A stretch of DNA of 64,000 nt from Unio delphinus (lineage: Eukaryota; Mollusca; Bivalvia; Unionida; Unionidae): positions 6,067,001 to 6,131,000 of the forward strand of contig JAQISU010000166.1 in NCBI GenBank assembly GCA_029339505.1. Reading direction: 5' to 3'. The position numbers were made by a program, and so were the translations under genes. Below are positions 12,805 through 22,528 of the stretch, piece by piece. The notes below the pieces were generated by a model that saw only the letters and a list, made by a program, of their open reading frames with translations, was not told the DNA's origin and ran no database searches. Each line of letters starts with the position of its first letter. The first letter of the stretch is position 1.

Positions 12805-12810
<6 letters not shown>
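12060..12810. other. No gene seen
   Basis: AT-rich unique-looking sequence. No supportable feature. Confidence 0.5.
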
Positions 12811-12844
<34 letters not shown>

Positions 12845-12866
12845 CATGTGTGTTCATGTATGTGTG
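12811..12866. repeat. (GT)n microsatellite at a SINE tail
   Basis: A pure GT run followed by an imperfect TTCATGTGTG segment, directly next to the 3' end of the minus-strand SINE that begins at 12867. Confidence 0.95.
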
Positions 12867-13060
12867 TGTTTAATTTGGATTTTTAATCAATTTTTAGTCA
12901 TATCGCTACGATATCTGCAGTGTGTCAGTTTATAGTAATGCCTAACACTGGGGCATCATGTCGCAGACATGTACCATGATGTCCGCCCAGTCACATTATC
13001 CTGACACCATGACGACCAGTACTAATACTAACCTCTTAATGCTGAGCGTTTATCTACATT
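12867..13060 (-). mobile_element. tRNA-derived SINE, family A, 5'-truncated
   Basis: Plus-strand landmarks are ATTTTTAATCAATTTTTAGTC, CGCTACGATATCTGCAGTG, GGGGCATCATGTCGCAGACA and CTCTTAATGCTGAGCG. The tRNA-like head present in copies such as 24589-24913 is missing, so this is a 5'-truncated copy in reverse orientation. Confidence 0.85.
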
Positions 13061-13433
13061 GGTGCTAGACTGAAAAACACATAAACATATTACTTTTAAA
13101 ATCAACAGCTAAATGAGAGAAACCAAGAATCAAAACAATGAAAATAGTAGTAAAATATGTGTGCTGGAAGCTTTACAGCAAATGCATTCTTTTTTTTGCA
13201 ACACTTACAATTACAGCTATGTCTATCTACCACATAGTTAAATATTTCCTGAAACGTTGACTCTTTTCTTGTGCTTTCATGTTTTTGTCTAGAAAATCAA
13301 TTTTATCACCTTTAAGTTCATTTTCACTAGATTTTATATATAAACTAAATTAAAGCAAAACTGACCAAAATATTAAGGGTCACAAATAGCTAAGAGAATG
13401 TAACAACACAAAAGAGTGAAATCCGAACAGTAG

Positions 13434-13991
13434 TTGAACTTAGAAAACATGCACAATAATTATAAAATGTTCAAATCAAAGACATTAAACAAGATCAAAA
13501 TAAAACTGTCAGAGAGTCGTTTAACTTGCCCTCGCCCGCTGTGTCAGGTTTCCATAGAATGCAAGCATCAAGATGAATATTCTTGGCATCCTTCCCGTAG
13601 GTCAATGGATGTTCGAGGTACGCTCGATAAGAGTAAGTATCCATACTGCCGATGACTAATTTGTTATTCCAGTGAAAATCCACTTCAGTGAATAAAGAAT
13701 GCATGCATTTGTTGACGGGAGCTACTCTAGCATTGGCTCCTGGACCGGTGTCGTCCGTTTTGATCAATTCGAGTTTCAGGTACAGTAACTGTTATTTATA
13801 TCGATGTAATCTTCGGGTTGTCCTTTGATTCCAAAAGAGCTGAGGTCGTCATAGAGAAGACAGGATGACATTCTACCCATTGGGAGTATTGCATAGTCAT
13901 CATAGTATGTGGCATGGAAAACATATCCAGTTCCGACTTGGAACATTTGAAAGACTCTCGGTGCATGATTTTGTTTCTGTTTAATAATCAA
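13434..13991 (-). pseudogene. Polinton major capsid-like protein, N-terminal fragment (broken)
   Basis: Two minus-strand segments in different frames (13991-13776 and 13767-13495) carry, in order, GQPEDYIDINN, VAPVNKCMHSLFTEVDF, WNNKLV and SYRAYLEHPLTYGKDAKN. This order and wording (EDYIDL, NxxLHSLFSQVD, TYPYRAYIE.LLSYG) is what I know from the double-jelly-roll major capsid protein of Polintons, the family containing C. elegans F54H12.2. A frameshift lies near 13770-13800. Only about 180 of an expected 500-600 residues remain. There is no evidence of expression. Confidence 0.72.
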
Positions 13992-13999
13992 AAACGTCT

Positions 14000-14412
14000 A
14001 AATCACGAACGGTTCTTCTCTTCTTGGATTTTATCTAGCTCTATGGGTATGAAGTCGTCTGGAGAGGTGTCTTCGTCTTTGTCACTTTCTGCCTTGTCCT
14101 TGCTGTGGCGTCAGTGAATCAGACATGACTGGCTCAGCGGTGTCCAAGGCATTTATTAGAATTTCTCGTCGACCCAAAATGTTTAAAAAGTTTTTACCTG
14201 TTCTCACGAAGGCATCTTTTGGGTTTTGTTTGTCCTATATGACATTTTTAGAGAAATTCTTTGCCTTGCGTCAAAGGCCTGTTTCATGGCGTGCAATCAT
14301 CGTGTCACTATGGTTTCAAAATGGGGGCCACCAAAGGAAAAGCATATTTAAGCATATCTCCTAAACTATGTCCTCGCTGTCAAGCGACTCCTCAGTACAC
14401 AGGATATATGAC
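14000..14412 (-). pseudogene. Small Polinton virion protein-like remnant (broken)
   Basis: Between the two capsid-type remnants the minus strand has a hydrophobic stretch LKYAFPLVAPILKP (near 14370), a basic segment DAFVRTGKNFLNILGRRE (near 14170) and an acidic tail DDFIPIELDKIQEE (near 14020), separated by stops and frame changes. The layout, a hydrophobic/basic small protein just before the major capsid gene, recalls the pX-like small proteins found there in many Polintons. Too decayed for a firm name. Confidence 0.4.
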
Positions 14413-15290
14413 TTACAAGGCGTTAGAGAATCGTTTTCGAAAACGGAGTTTCACGGTGAATTTCCCTTTGGAGAATGCAATATTTAGTCCCAGATCCCTT
14501 TTCATAGCACTGGTGTTACTGTCAAAGTACGACGTCCTGACGTGTAAATAAAGAAGATGTACAAATTTGCTGTGAATGTGATAGATGTTTCCAACTTCCT
14601 GGTCATTAGTCCCAGCAAAATCCACTTTATAAGGAATGATTCGCAGTAACGGTACAGATGTATGTCCCACTTCATTGTACTCCACCACATCAGAGTACAC
14701 AAGATCAAATTTAATCCTTGGTTCAATTCTACTGAGGAATGAAAACGAAACTCGCAACATTTCAATTTGTTGGCGATGGGTGGCATTAGTGGACCATGAT
14801 CGTCTTGAAGTCTCCACCCAAATTGTCAAACCATCCAGGACAAAATGTAACGGACGACGTTTTGACATCTGGAAATACTTCAGGAGGCGATGATGCACTT
14901 TATGGTACTCGATTGTGACACTTCGTTTAGTTTTGTCCAAGAGTTTGCCAGACAGCGCATTGATTTGGAAGCACTCGTGTCCACCAGATGTTGACCATTA
15001 AAATAATAGTCTGCAGGAATTTTTAACAATTAGCTGAACCGATCAGTATTGGGGGCCACTGGTCTATTCATAGAGGCATATACACAAACGTTTTCATTCA
15101 AGTAAAGTTGCACTTGGTCATTAAGAAATTCAACCTCAAAAGTGTTTTGATTTTCAGAGATGTTTTTAATTTGTGTCGGGTGAATCATTTCGACTAAAAC
15201 CACTTCCCATTGGGCTTCGTGATCCAATTGGATCCCCTGAGGTATCTTGGCCGTGAAACAGAACAAAGTATTGTGGGAAAACACATCCAT
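14413..15290 (-). pseudogene. Polinton minor capsid-like protein (broken)
   Basis: The N-terminal part (15290-15030) contains FTAKIPQGIQLDHEAQWEV and LVEMIHPTQIKNI. The middle (about 15020-14900) contains IPADYYFNGQHLVDT. The C-terminal part (14940-14413) contains VPLLRIIPYKVDF and ends GKFTVKLRFRKR. The pattern WEV.L.E..YP followed by PLLR.IP and a GK..V.LHFR end is, as I recall, that of a conserved virion protein of Polintons, probably the minor capsid (penton-type) protein. A stop (near 15028) and frame changes interrupt it. The capsid role is inferred from family knowledge. Confidence 0.6.
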
Positions 15291-15459
15291 GAACCCATCC
15301 TATCACTGGGTAAAAGTTAAGTAAAATTTATATTCATAATTCCATAGTTATACTGTCCGACTTGTCACTGGAGGTTAAAGGAGTGTCTAAAAGAGGGCTA
15401 TTGTGGTTATTTTGGTGGTGACTTTTGGAAGGGTGGCTGGTATTGGCCATAAGAGTCCC

Positions 15460-15730
15460 GTTGTTACCGTTATAGTATTTCAGGGAAGGATTGTAACTTA
15501 TGCATCTGTTCAGCAAAATAGTCTACAAATGTTTGTCTCCTTCTTGCAAGCTCAAACTGGTAATGAGAGCACCGATGACACAATATACCAAAAAGATTTG
15601 GTAGAAAAAGACGATTTGCGTTTCAGGCACACATTATTCACACCACATCTACAAGGGTTGCGTTTGTAGATCTTGCAGAGAAGACTTTAGGGCTGGAGTG
15701 GTCACTATGGTGGTTGAGACTGTGTAGAAG
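15460..15730 (-). pseudogene. Cys-rich open stretch in the Polinton fragment
   Basis: The minus strand gives CKIYKRNPCRCGVNNVCLKR, followed in a shifted frame by CHRCSHYQFELARRRQTF and a stop. The Cys spacing suggests a zinc-binding knuckle but I do not recognise the protein. It lies between integrase and minor-capsid-like remains, so it probably belongs to the same element. Confidence 0.35.
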
Positions 15731-15823
15731 AACATGATAGTTACTTCTTTTCAATGACTTGCTAAGCGTCTATCCAAGAATAAAAACTGGAAAGATATCC
15801 TTTCCAATGTACTTTGACTTATT

Positions 15824-16860
15824 TTACTTGTCGTTGTCCCACTTTACGGGTTCTTTGATCGAGAATGCTTTCCAAGTCGTACACTTCGTCTTCATTTTTT
15901 GGTCACTCGTTGCAACTCGGGCAAGTAAAGTTCCTTTTAACACTTCCCCGTTCATGTCTTCCAATTTATAGACGAAATTATGGCGGCCACGCACTCGTCC
16001 AGTGACACGAAACAATTCAGTGGTCCAGTTGGGTAAGTAACATTTGTCGAAAGTACGTTTGGTTTTGCCAATGCGCATCCAGTGTCCAGTCGTCAACACT
16101 CCACCTTTATTGTGTGCAGCCACAGTATGGGACGTACCAAACAGGCGCTCAAAGACGATCACTTCTTTGCCAAGAGTCACTTTTTTTTCTTTTTTTTTTT
16201 TGAGGGGGGACATCCGATGCCTCTGGTGATAAGATTGGTCGCACGCTTTGAACAGTTGCGGTAAGACGTTGATGTACTTGAGAGTGTGTTGATGCGTACA
16301 ATATTTTCATATGTGTTCTTTCAAGGTACGTTGAAAACGTTCCACGATGCTGCCTTTGCTTTGGGATTGACAGTGGTGAAAAAATGAATGTCTCGTTTCC
16401 TTAGTTCTTTCTGAAATATTTGATTCAGAAATTCGGTGTCTTTGTTGGTTTGCCATCGAAGATGGTGACGAGACTTTTTGTCTCAACACCAGTTTTAGGG
16501 GTCACACTAACTCAGTACACGACCCATGCAAATTTGGAAAAGACGTCAATGAAACAAATAATTGTAGCCAAGAGACATCGGCTGAATCGGCTTGCCATTG
16601 ATACTTGATGCCCTCCACTCGGGTGCGATTTCTGGAACATTTTCGTCGAATGGGTTTGTGAAAGATGTACCTGGCTTGATCTTGTAACCATCGTTGCACT
16701 TGAGATAAACATATGCCGCAGGATGGGCTGGATCATAGTAAATCATGACTAACAATTGCTCTATCAGGACTTTTTAAAATAAATAAGTCACAAAGTCTTC
16801 ACTAATGCTACTCTGACTGGGTGAGTCGGTGATCTGGAAACGGCGCTACGTGTCCGACGT
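15824..16860 (-). pseudogene. Polinton integrase (broken, catalytic Asp replaced)
   Basis: Minus-strand segments in changing frames give YYDPAHPAAY (near 16730), WLQDQARYIFHKPIRRK (near 16670), QWQADSADVS with the first catalytic Asp (near 16580), IDVFSKFAWVV (near 16530), a TNKDTEF segment where the second catalytic Asp is expected (near 16440), SIVERFQRTLK with the catalytic Glu (near 16340), and a C-terminal chromo-like region with KTKRTFDKCYLPNWT (near 16050). This is the layout of F54H12.3-type Polinton integrases (retroviral-like DDE fold). The second Asp position reads Asn, and several frameshifts plus a T-rich insertion (16183-16201) break the gene. Confidence 0.8.
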
Positions 16861-16963
16861 ACCATGGGAGTAGATGTCGATGGTATTGGTCGTGGTGGTG
16901 ATAATGAGATGTCTTTTGACTAGCTTTCTTTTTTTTCTCTTCTGGTTTACATTCTTTCTTGTT
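16805..16963 (-). CDS. Short Lys/His-rich open frame upstream of the integrase remnant
   Basis: A 52-codon frame from an ATG at 16963 begins MNKKECKPEEKKKKASQK and continues with a His-rich segment. It sits immediately 5' of the integrase remains in the Polinton fragment. It may be a real small ORF of the element or the decayed start of the integrase reading frame. No function assigned. Confidence 0.25.
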
Positions 16964-17107
16964 CATTTATGTCAAAGGAGGATATTTTTAAATCACGTTC
17001 TGACTTATTCACGTTGAGGTTTGCAAAAAGAGGTCAACAAGGTCTCTAAAATCTTAATAGGGCTATTAGTCGTTCACGGTGTTTGAAATACTTCTCGTGC
17101 CTCTTCT

Positions 17108-17465
17108 TCATCGTGCATCAGTGGGGATGAGTCTGTTCTGGTAACGGGGGTGGTAGTTGTGTTGATGACTTTTTATCAGTATCATCAAATCTTTCTCGTT
17201 CAAAGTTGATCGAGCCGTATCGTCTAAAGCCTTCTGGTGAAAGAGTTGAAGTCGTTGCAACACTTGTATGAATCGTTGCGATTTTCTCGTTTCTGACAAT
17301 TCGCTGCGATCCATCAACGATTGTAATTCGTTTTGTAACTAGGACATCTCGGTCAAATGAGAAGTGTGAGGCAAATGTGGGGTCCTTTGTTCTTGCCAAA
17401 GTTGGAATTCTATCCATCGTTTTTAAGGCACTAAAGACAGTTTTCTTACTTCCATCCGATTCCAT
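17108..17465 (-). pseudogene. Small Polinton ORF, helical (broken)
   Basis: The N-terminal half is in one frame (MESDGSKKTVFSALKTMD) and the C-terminal half in another (SETRKSQRFIQVLQRLQLF). The second part, a helix rich in QVLQR.L.F, resembles a small protein often seen near Polinton integrases, whose function is unknown to me. A single frameshift near 17310 would explain the switch. It lies upstream of integrase in the same orientation. Confidence 0.4.
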
Positions 17466-18009
17466 AGGTCATGTCTGAGAACATTTTACCATTTAACCTC
17501 AGAGGTCCGTTATACCTTCTTGAACCTTTTAAACTTTTATGTATCCCTTGTGAAACAGGTTTCATCATGTGTCCTGTAATCATTGGTGCCATTGTTGTAT
17601 TTAGTATGGGTCTTAACAATAGTTGCACAAATCCTCCGTGCTGCACTAATATATCTTTATCTTTTGAGGGAAATGTATTTTCTTTCGGACCATTTGGTGA
17701 ATAACGTGTCGATGCTTAGCTAAGCATTATTTCTGGTGACGAGACAATGGTATAGTTTCTTTCAAGACATTCAGATAATATCTGCTCATGGTATCGACAA
17801 AGTCTTTGAAGGTGATTTGAATGAGTTGCTTTCGCATGGGTTGAAAGGCTTTGGACACAACGAATAACACGTCCCAATGTTTTTCTAAACGAGGAGGAAG
17901 TCCTTACGTTTTCTTTCCTTTGGGAGTAAAAGAGGGATGGTTTCTGGGGGTGACATCTTTGTTTATTCCGGAGCATACGCGAAATATATAGACGTAGATG
18001 ACTTGGCAC
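17446..18009 (-). pseudogene. Small Polinton ORF with QxGGFxxLL motif (broken)
   Basis: The 5' part (18009-17716) has a helical region containing HLQRLCRYHEQILSECLERN. The 3' part (17646-17446) has QHGGFVQLLLRPILNTTMAP. A helical segment followed by a Q.GGF..LL.P hydrophobic motif is typical of an unnamed short protein found with integrase in many Polintons. The two parts are in different frames with stops between. A role in the virion or membrane is possible but not shown. Confidence 0.4.
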
Positions 18010-18029
18010 ACTTCATTTTATCTTATGTT

Positions 18030-18309
18030 GGGAGAGGGACGTTTGAGTAGGTTGTAGGGTTTGAAACCAGTCTGTTTGACGATCTCTTTGATAATCGCAT
18101 CATTACCAAACCATCCTCCCCTTTGGTTGTTCCTGTTCCTTCTTTGAACGATTGGGTCTATTCTGGGGTAGACGTCGATGCTTGGCTAAGCGTTTTGTCA
18201 AACGACGAGACTGTCGTTTTCGTTTTCGTTTTCCTTTTTGGACAGGAGAATGGCGATGATGGTGATGGTGTGCACTTCTTTTAGGTGGCATCTTTGTTCC
18301 GAAGCACAA
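18030..18309 (-). pseudogene. Small basic Polinton protein (frameshifted)
   Basis: Starts near the ATG at about 18290 with MPPKRSAHHHHHRHSPV and runs through a strongly basic segment (KGKRKRKRQSRRLTKRLAKH), then after a frameshift near 18105 continues as AIIKEIVKQTGFKPYN. A highly basic small protein could condense DNA in a virion, as protamine-like proteins of adenoviruses do. That role is an inference from charge only. It is the most 5' recognisable part of the fragment. Confidence 0.4.
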
Positions 18310-18649
18310 TACACAGATACGTATCGTTTGGCCCAGGTCTTTTTATAGTGGAATGCGTAGCCACTGACTGTCAGTCATGGCAGGCATCTCTCGACATCAC
18401 CATATTGCCCTATAGTGCAGGGCCATTGATTTTCTGATATAAACCATTTTGCCCTATGGTGCCCCCCTCCCCTCTTCACTACTTCGGATGGTAGGTATGG
18501 TGTAGCGTTACAGGCGAAATGAGGCTTAAAATCATAATTTAACTGACCAAAGGCAGAGTAGAAAAAAATAGTTCCCTGTATTGTGCGCTTGAGTTGTATA
18601 TTTTCATAGCATGATATACTGTCTCTACGTTAATTAAATTTAATATGGA

Positions 18650-19642
18650 TAAAACATGTGGTTGTGATATTGGCATAAAACTGAAATTGTGTTGTAAATG
18701 TGAGTTGTGATATTGGCATAAACTGTGAAGTTGTGTTGTAAATGTGAGTTGTGATATTGGCATGAAACTGAAGTTGTGTTGTAAATGTGAGTTGTGATAT
18801 TGGCATGAAACTGATGTTGTGTTGTAAATGTGAGTTGTGATATTGGCATAAAACTGAAGTTGTGTTGTAAATGTGAGTTGTGATATTGGCATGAAACTGT
18901 GAAATTGTGTTGTAAATCTGAGTTGTGATATTGGCATGAAACTGTGAAGTTGTGTTGTAAATGTGGGTTGTGATATTGGCATGAAACTGAAGTTGTGTTG
19001 TAAATGTGAGTTGTGATATTGGCATGAAACTGATGTTGTGTTGTAAATGTGAGTTGTGATATTGGCATAAAACTGAAGTTGTGTTGTAAATGTGAGTTGT
19101 GATATTGGCATGAAACTGTGAAATTGTGTTGTAAATGTGAGTTGTGATATTGGCATGAAACTGTGAAGTTGTGTTGTAAATGTGGGTTGTGATATTGGCA
19201 TGAAACTGAAGTTGTGTTGTAAATGTGAGTTGTGATATTGGCATAAAACTGAAGTTGTGTTGTAAATGTGAGTTGTGATATTGGCATGAAACTGTGAAAT
19301 TGTGTTGTAAATGTGAGTTGTGATATTGGCATGAAACTGTGAAGTTGTGTTGTAAATGTGGGTTGTGATATTGGCATGAAACTGAAGTTGTGTTGTAAAT
19401 GTGAGTTCTGATCTTGGCATGAAACTGTGAAGTTGTGTTCTAAATATGTAGTTGTGATATTGGCATGAACCTGGCGTTGTGATGTAATTGTGTACTTGTG
19501 ATATTGGCATGAAACTGTGGTGTTGTGGTGTAAATGCGTAGTTGTGATATTGGCATGAAACTGTGAAGTTGTGTTGTAAATGTGAGTTGTGATATTGGCA
19601 TGAAACTGCGGTGTTTTGGTGCAAATGTGTAGTTGTGATATG
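18650..19642. repeat. 43/45-bp minisatellite with higher-order repeat, about 22 copies
   Basis: The unit is GTTGTGATATTGGCATGAAA, then CTGAAG or CTGTGAAG, then TTGTGTTGTAAATGTGA. Units of 43 and 45 bp alternate in a fixed order so that five-unit blocks of 219 bp repeat. The marker GTGGGTTG recurs at 18963, 19182 and 19358 (spacing 219, then 176, which equals 219 minus one 43-bp unit). The minus strand contains no stop triplet in any frame of the unit, which explains the very long frames there. The distal end (19440-19640) is more diverged. Confidence 0.93.
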
Positions 19643-19659
19643 TGTGGTCATGCATTGCA

Positions 19660-20270
19660 TAGTATACAATTATTTATAGTCTTGATGCGATGGAATTTCC
19701 AGTTCACAATGATTGAATTTGCTCGGTAAATAAACCTAATTGGCATTCAACAGTATTTTTATGTTTGAAAAAAGGATTAAATTGTGTTATTCGAATGTAT
19801 TTTTGTGTTTGTGTCTACTCAAGAAAAAAAGAAATCTCCTGACTGTAGCCACAGGTTATAATGCAGCGTTTGGGATTGGGACCTGTGGCCGTCTTTAATA
19901 GCGACTCAAACTAAGTACTTAGGCTGCACAATTTATCAGTGTTAGTGGATATGAGTTGGCCAATCAGTAAGAAGTCAAACTCTACACTGAAAATACCGTT
20001 TTCCATAGCGTCGTCCAAAGATATGAAATGTGTATGAGATAGCAATTATTTGTACAAATAGTTTTACTAGTTGGCGAAGATGAAAGAAAAAGGTACACAC
20101 GACGATATTTTGTTAATATTACACATTTGACAATGCGACATCTAAAACATTCCTTCTCCATTCGATTCCGTGATACATATTACGTCAAAATTTATGAGGT
20201 CATGTACGACAGCCTAAATATAGCCAAAGATTAGGACGAAAATATCACCCTCTATTTTACTCGTACTCTT
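19660..20270. other. No gene seen
   Basis: Sequence between two tandem arrays. No supportable feature. Confidence 0.5.
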
Positions 20271-20271
20271 A

Positions 20272-20690
20272 TATAATGGCTATAACAGATTTTAGACAGA
20301 ACGAATACAATTGATATGGTTTTAACAGATATTACATGGAACGAATAAAATTATATCTTGGCTAAAACAGATTTTACGTAGAAGGAATGAAAATGATATA
20401 ATGGATATATCAGATTGTAGATGGAACGAATAAATTTGATATTTTTATAACATATTTTTACATCGAAAAAAAATGATGTCATGGCTATAACAGATTTTAT
20501 ATGGAAGGTATACCATTGATATGGCTGTAACAGATTTTGCATGGAATGAACAAAATGGTGACATGGCTATAGCAGATTTTACATGGAAGGAATAAAAAAG
20601 ATATCATGGCTATGCAAGATCTTATATAAAATTAATCAAACTGTTTTCATGGCAATACAAGGTCTTACATAGAAGGATGAACAAATAAAT
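20272..20690. repeat. Degenerate tandem repeat, about 43-45 bp, 9-10 copies
   Basis: Recurring landmarks are ATGGCTATAACAGATTTTA, CATGGAA(C/G)GAATAAAA and TTGATAT. Copies are diverged and contain indels. A single related stretch (ATATGGCTATTATAGATCTTCC) occurs at 22803, suggesting that the unit is also dispersed. Confidence 0.75.
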
Positions 20691-21035
20691 GAAACGGCAA
20701 TATAAAAACAGAAAATCTAGCTTATTTTTTGCTTGGTGTCGGTTAAACGAAAATCTCTCTTTAGTGTCTTTAGTTTCGTTGTACTGGTTAAGGACTTCTA
20801 TTAGTCTCCAAATATAGTACTTTTTAAAAACTTATCATAATTGACTAAATTAGCCTTAAATTTATGACACGTGCCTCAAATGGGGGAACCATATCAATGG
20901 TCATTAAAAAGTGCAAATGGAGCATAACTCACTAAACAGTTTTGTAACGCATCCGCTGGGGATTTGCAAATTATGTCTGTCCTGGGTTTTAACTGTTTTT
21001 GTGTCAGGGTCACAAGACGCTCTATTTTGATAAGG

Positions 21036-21037
<2 letters not shown>

Positions 21038-21095
<58 letters not shown>

Positions 21096-21096
21096 G
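21038..21096. repeat. (AAT)n microsatellite
   Basis: Pure AAT repeat between GGTG and AGCCGAG. Possibly the tail of a LINE inserted on the minus strand, but no LINE body is recognisable next to it. Confidence 0.95.
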
Positions 21097-21727
21097 CCGA
21101 GAACTTTATTCCTTCCCAAAACCAAATAATATTTAAAACAAAGTTTAGAGCTTGGTTTGTTGTTGTTGCATAAATAATAAATAAATAATGTAAAAACGAT
21201 TGCTTATCACTAAAATGAACACAGATGGTCTAGTTCGGTTATTTAGTTTTCCGGACACGCTGGTATGGTGCTAGCATTCTTTAGACACAGTGATGTAGGG
21301 TATTCCTAGCGAGACTTCATGACACAAATTATAAACGTGGACTTTGTTCTGATAGGTGATTTGTAGTTTTTATCATTTGGTTTCTTGAACTTTACAGGTA
21401 TTCAAGTAAACTCTGAACTAATGGGTTTTACTAGACGTACACTTTAGTGAGCAAATATCGTATACGTAAGTATGATATCCAAGTTCATTCGGGATCGAAT
21501 TAATCAACAACTCATTTGAATTTTTTCATTCTAAGTAGACTAGGCGAATTATAGTGCGAGTTGAAATGTTAAGGCAAACCGCCTGATGTGTGACAAATCT
21601 TTATTGATCGCAAGGAAAGATTTTGTTCCTGTCTTTGTAAATATTTATGCAAGTGTGTGAGTATGTGTTTGTAAGGTCATACTATCTGTGTTAGACCTCT
21701 GAAGACCTACCTACACCTTCAAACATA

Positions 21728-21732
<5 letters not shown>

Positions 21733-21798
<66 letters not shown>

Positions 21799-21799
21799 T
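21733..21799. repeat. (GA)n microsatellite ending in poly-G
   Basis: About 56 bp of pure GA followed by a run of G. Confidence 0.97.
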
Positions 21800-22482
21800 C
21801 TTTGTAACATATTTGTTATCTAAATTTGATTTAATTTTAACGTTAATTTTAGTCTCTTTCTTTGCTTATATTTGTTCCGAATTTATCTATCATATTCACG
21901 TGTGTGTGAGAGAAGACTCTTTTTGTGAAATGCTAATATTAAAATTTAAATACACGTTAGTGTTATTCACAGTACGAGAATGGTGATCAAACTGATTATA
22001 TATTTATATTATTTGCATTTTTAAAGTGTTGAAAAGTATGATGCTTTTAATCGAGTTGTTGTTTAAATGAATAATTGATGATCATGTCGGTGAAAACGAA
22101 TTTATGTACAAGTATTTATATTGAAAATCATATTCAGGGCCGAATCTGGTCAAGCTTTGTAACGGGGGAATGGGAGTCAAAAGTTTTAAAAGGGCCCTGA
22201 CACCAAAGCAAAAGTCTGTGTCTATTTACTACAAGTGTGCGTGGTACCAAATAAACGTGCGAAAAAGTGACTGTGTGTGCGTACATTTTTCTCCAGCAGG
22301 GGTATCCAGACAGCTGGAAACCATCCCCACCCTTTCCAGCCCTGATGTTGGTGTAAATGAGTAAGGGGGTGGTGTAATAACGATTAATAATTCGTAATTA
22401 TGCTGCTGTAAAATTTCATCAATAAAGTATGTTCTCCTCATCTTTAATTAATGAATTTAGTGACCGTTGATATAAATTTAAG

Positions 22483-22483
22483 G

Positions 22484-22515
<32 letters not shown>

Positions 22516-22528
22516 ACGCGCGCGCGCT
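22483..22528. repeat. (TG)n then CGCG run
   Basis: A TG run is followed directly by CACGCGCGCGCG, an alternating purine-pyrimidine tract. Confidence 0.9.

Larger units (their letters stand above)
13434..18309 (-). mobile_element. Polinton/Maverick fragment, decayed, about 4.9 kb
   Basis: The minus strand reads, in order: a basic small protein, two or three small helical proteins, a DDE integrase, a Cys-rich stretch, a minor-capsid-like protein, an adenovirus-pX-like small protein and the N-terminal part of a major-capsid-like protein. Integrase together with capsid-type genes is diagnostic of Polintons/Mavericks (adintovirus-like). The protein-primed DNA polymerase, packaging ATPase and protease were not found. 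All reading frames are broken and the major capsid frame stops after roughly its N-terminal third. I found no terminal inverted repeats or target duplication, so the borders are where similarity ends. It is an old immobile fragment. GC content is higher than in the flanks, as expected for transferred coding DNA. Confidence 0.78.

Noticed and set aside
14125..14551. Plus-strand frames in the Polinton region
   Set aside because: They are shadows of the minus-strand capsid-related remains, which carry the recognisable motifs.
15403..16264. Plus-strand frames opposite the integrase
   Set aside because: Complement of integrase and Cys-rich remains; no independent evidence.
18539..19669. A 376-codon minus-strand frame and two other long minus-strand frames over the same bases
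   Set aside because: All three minus-strand frames are open because the minisatellite unit contains no stop triplet. The frames are repeat by-products without start context or flanking coding sequence.
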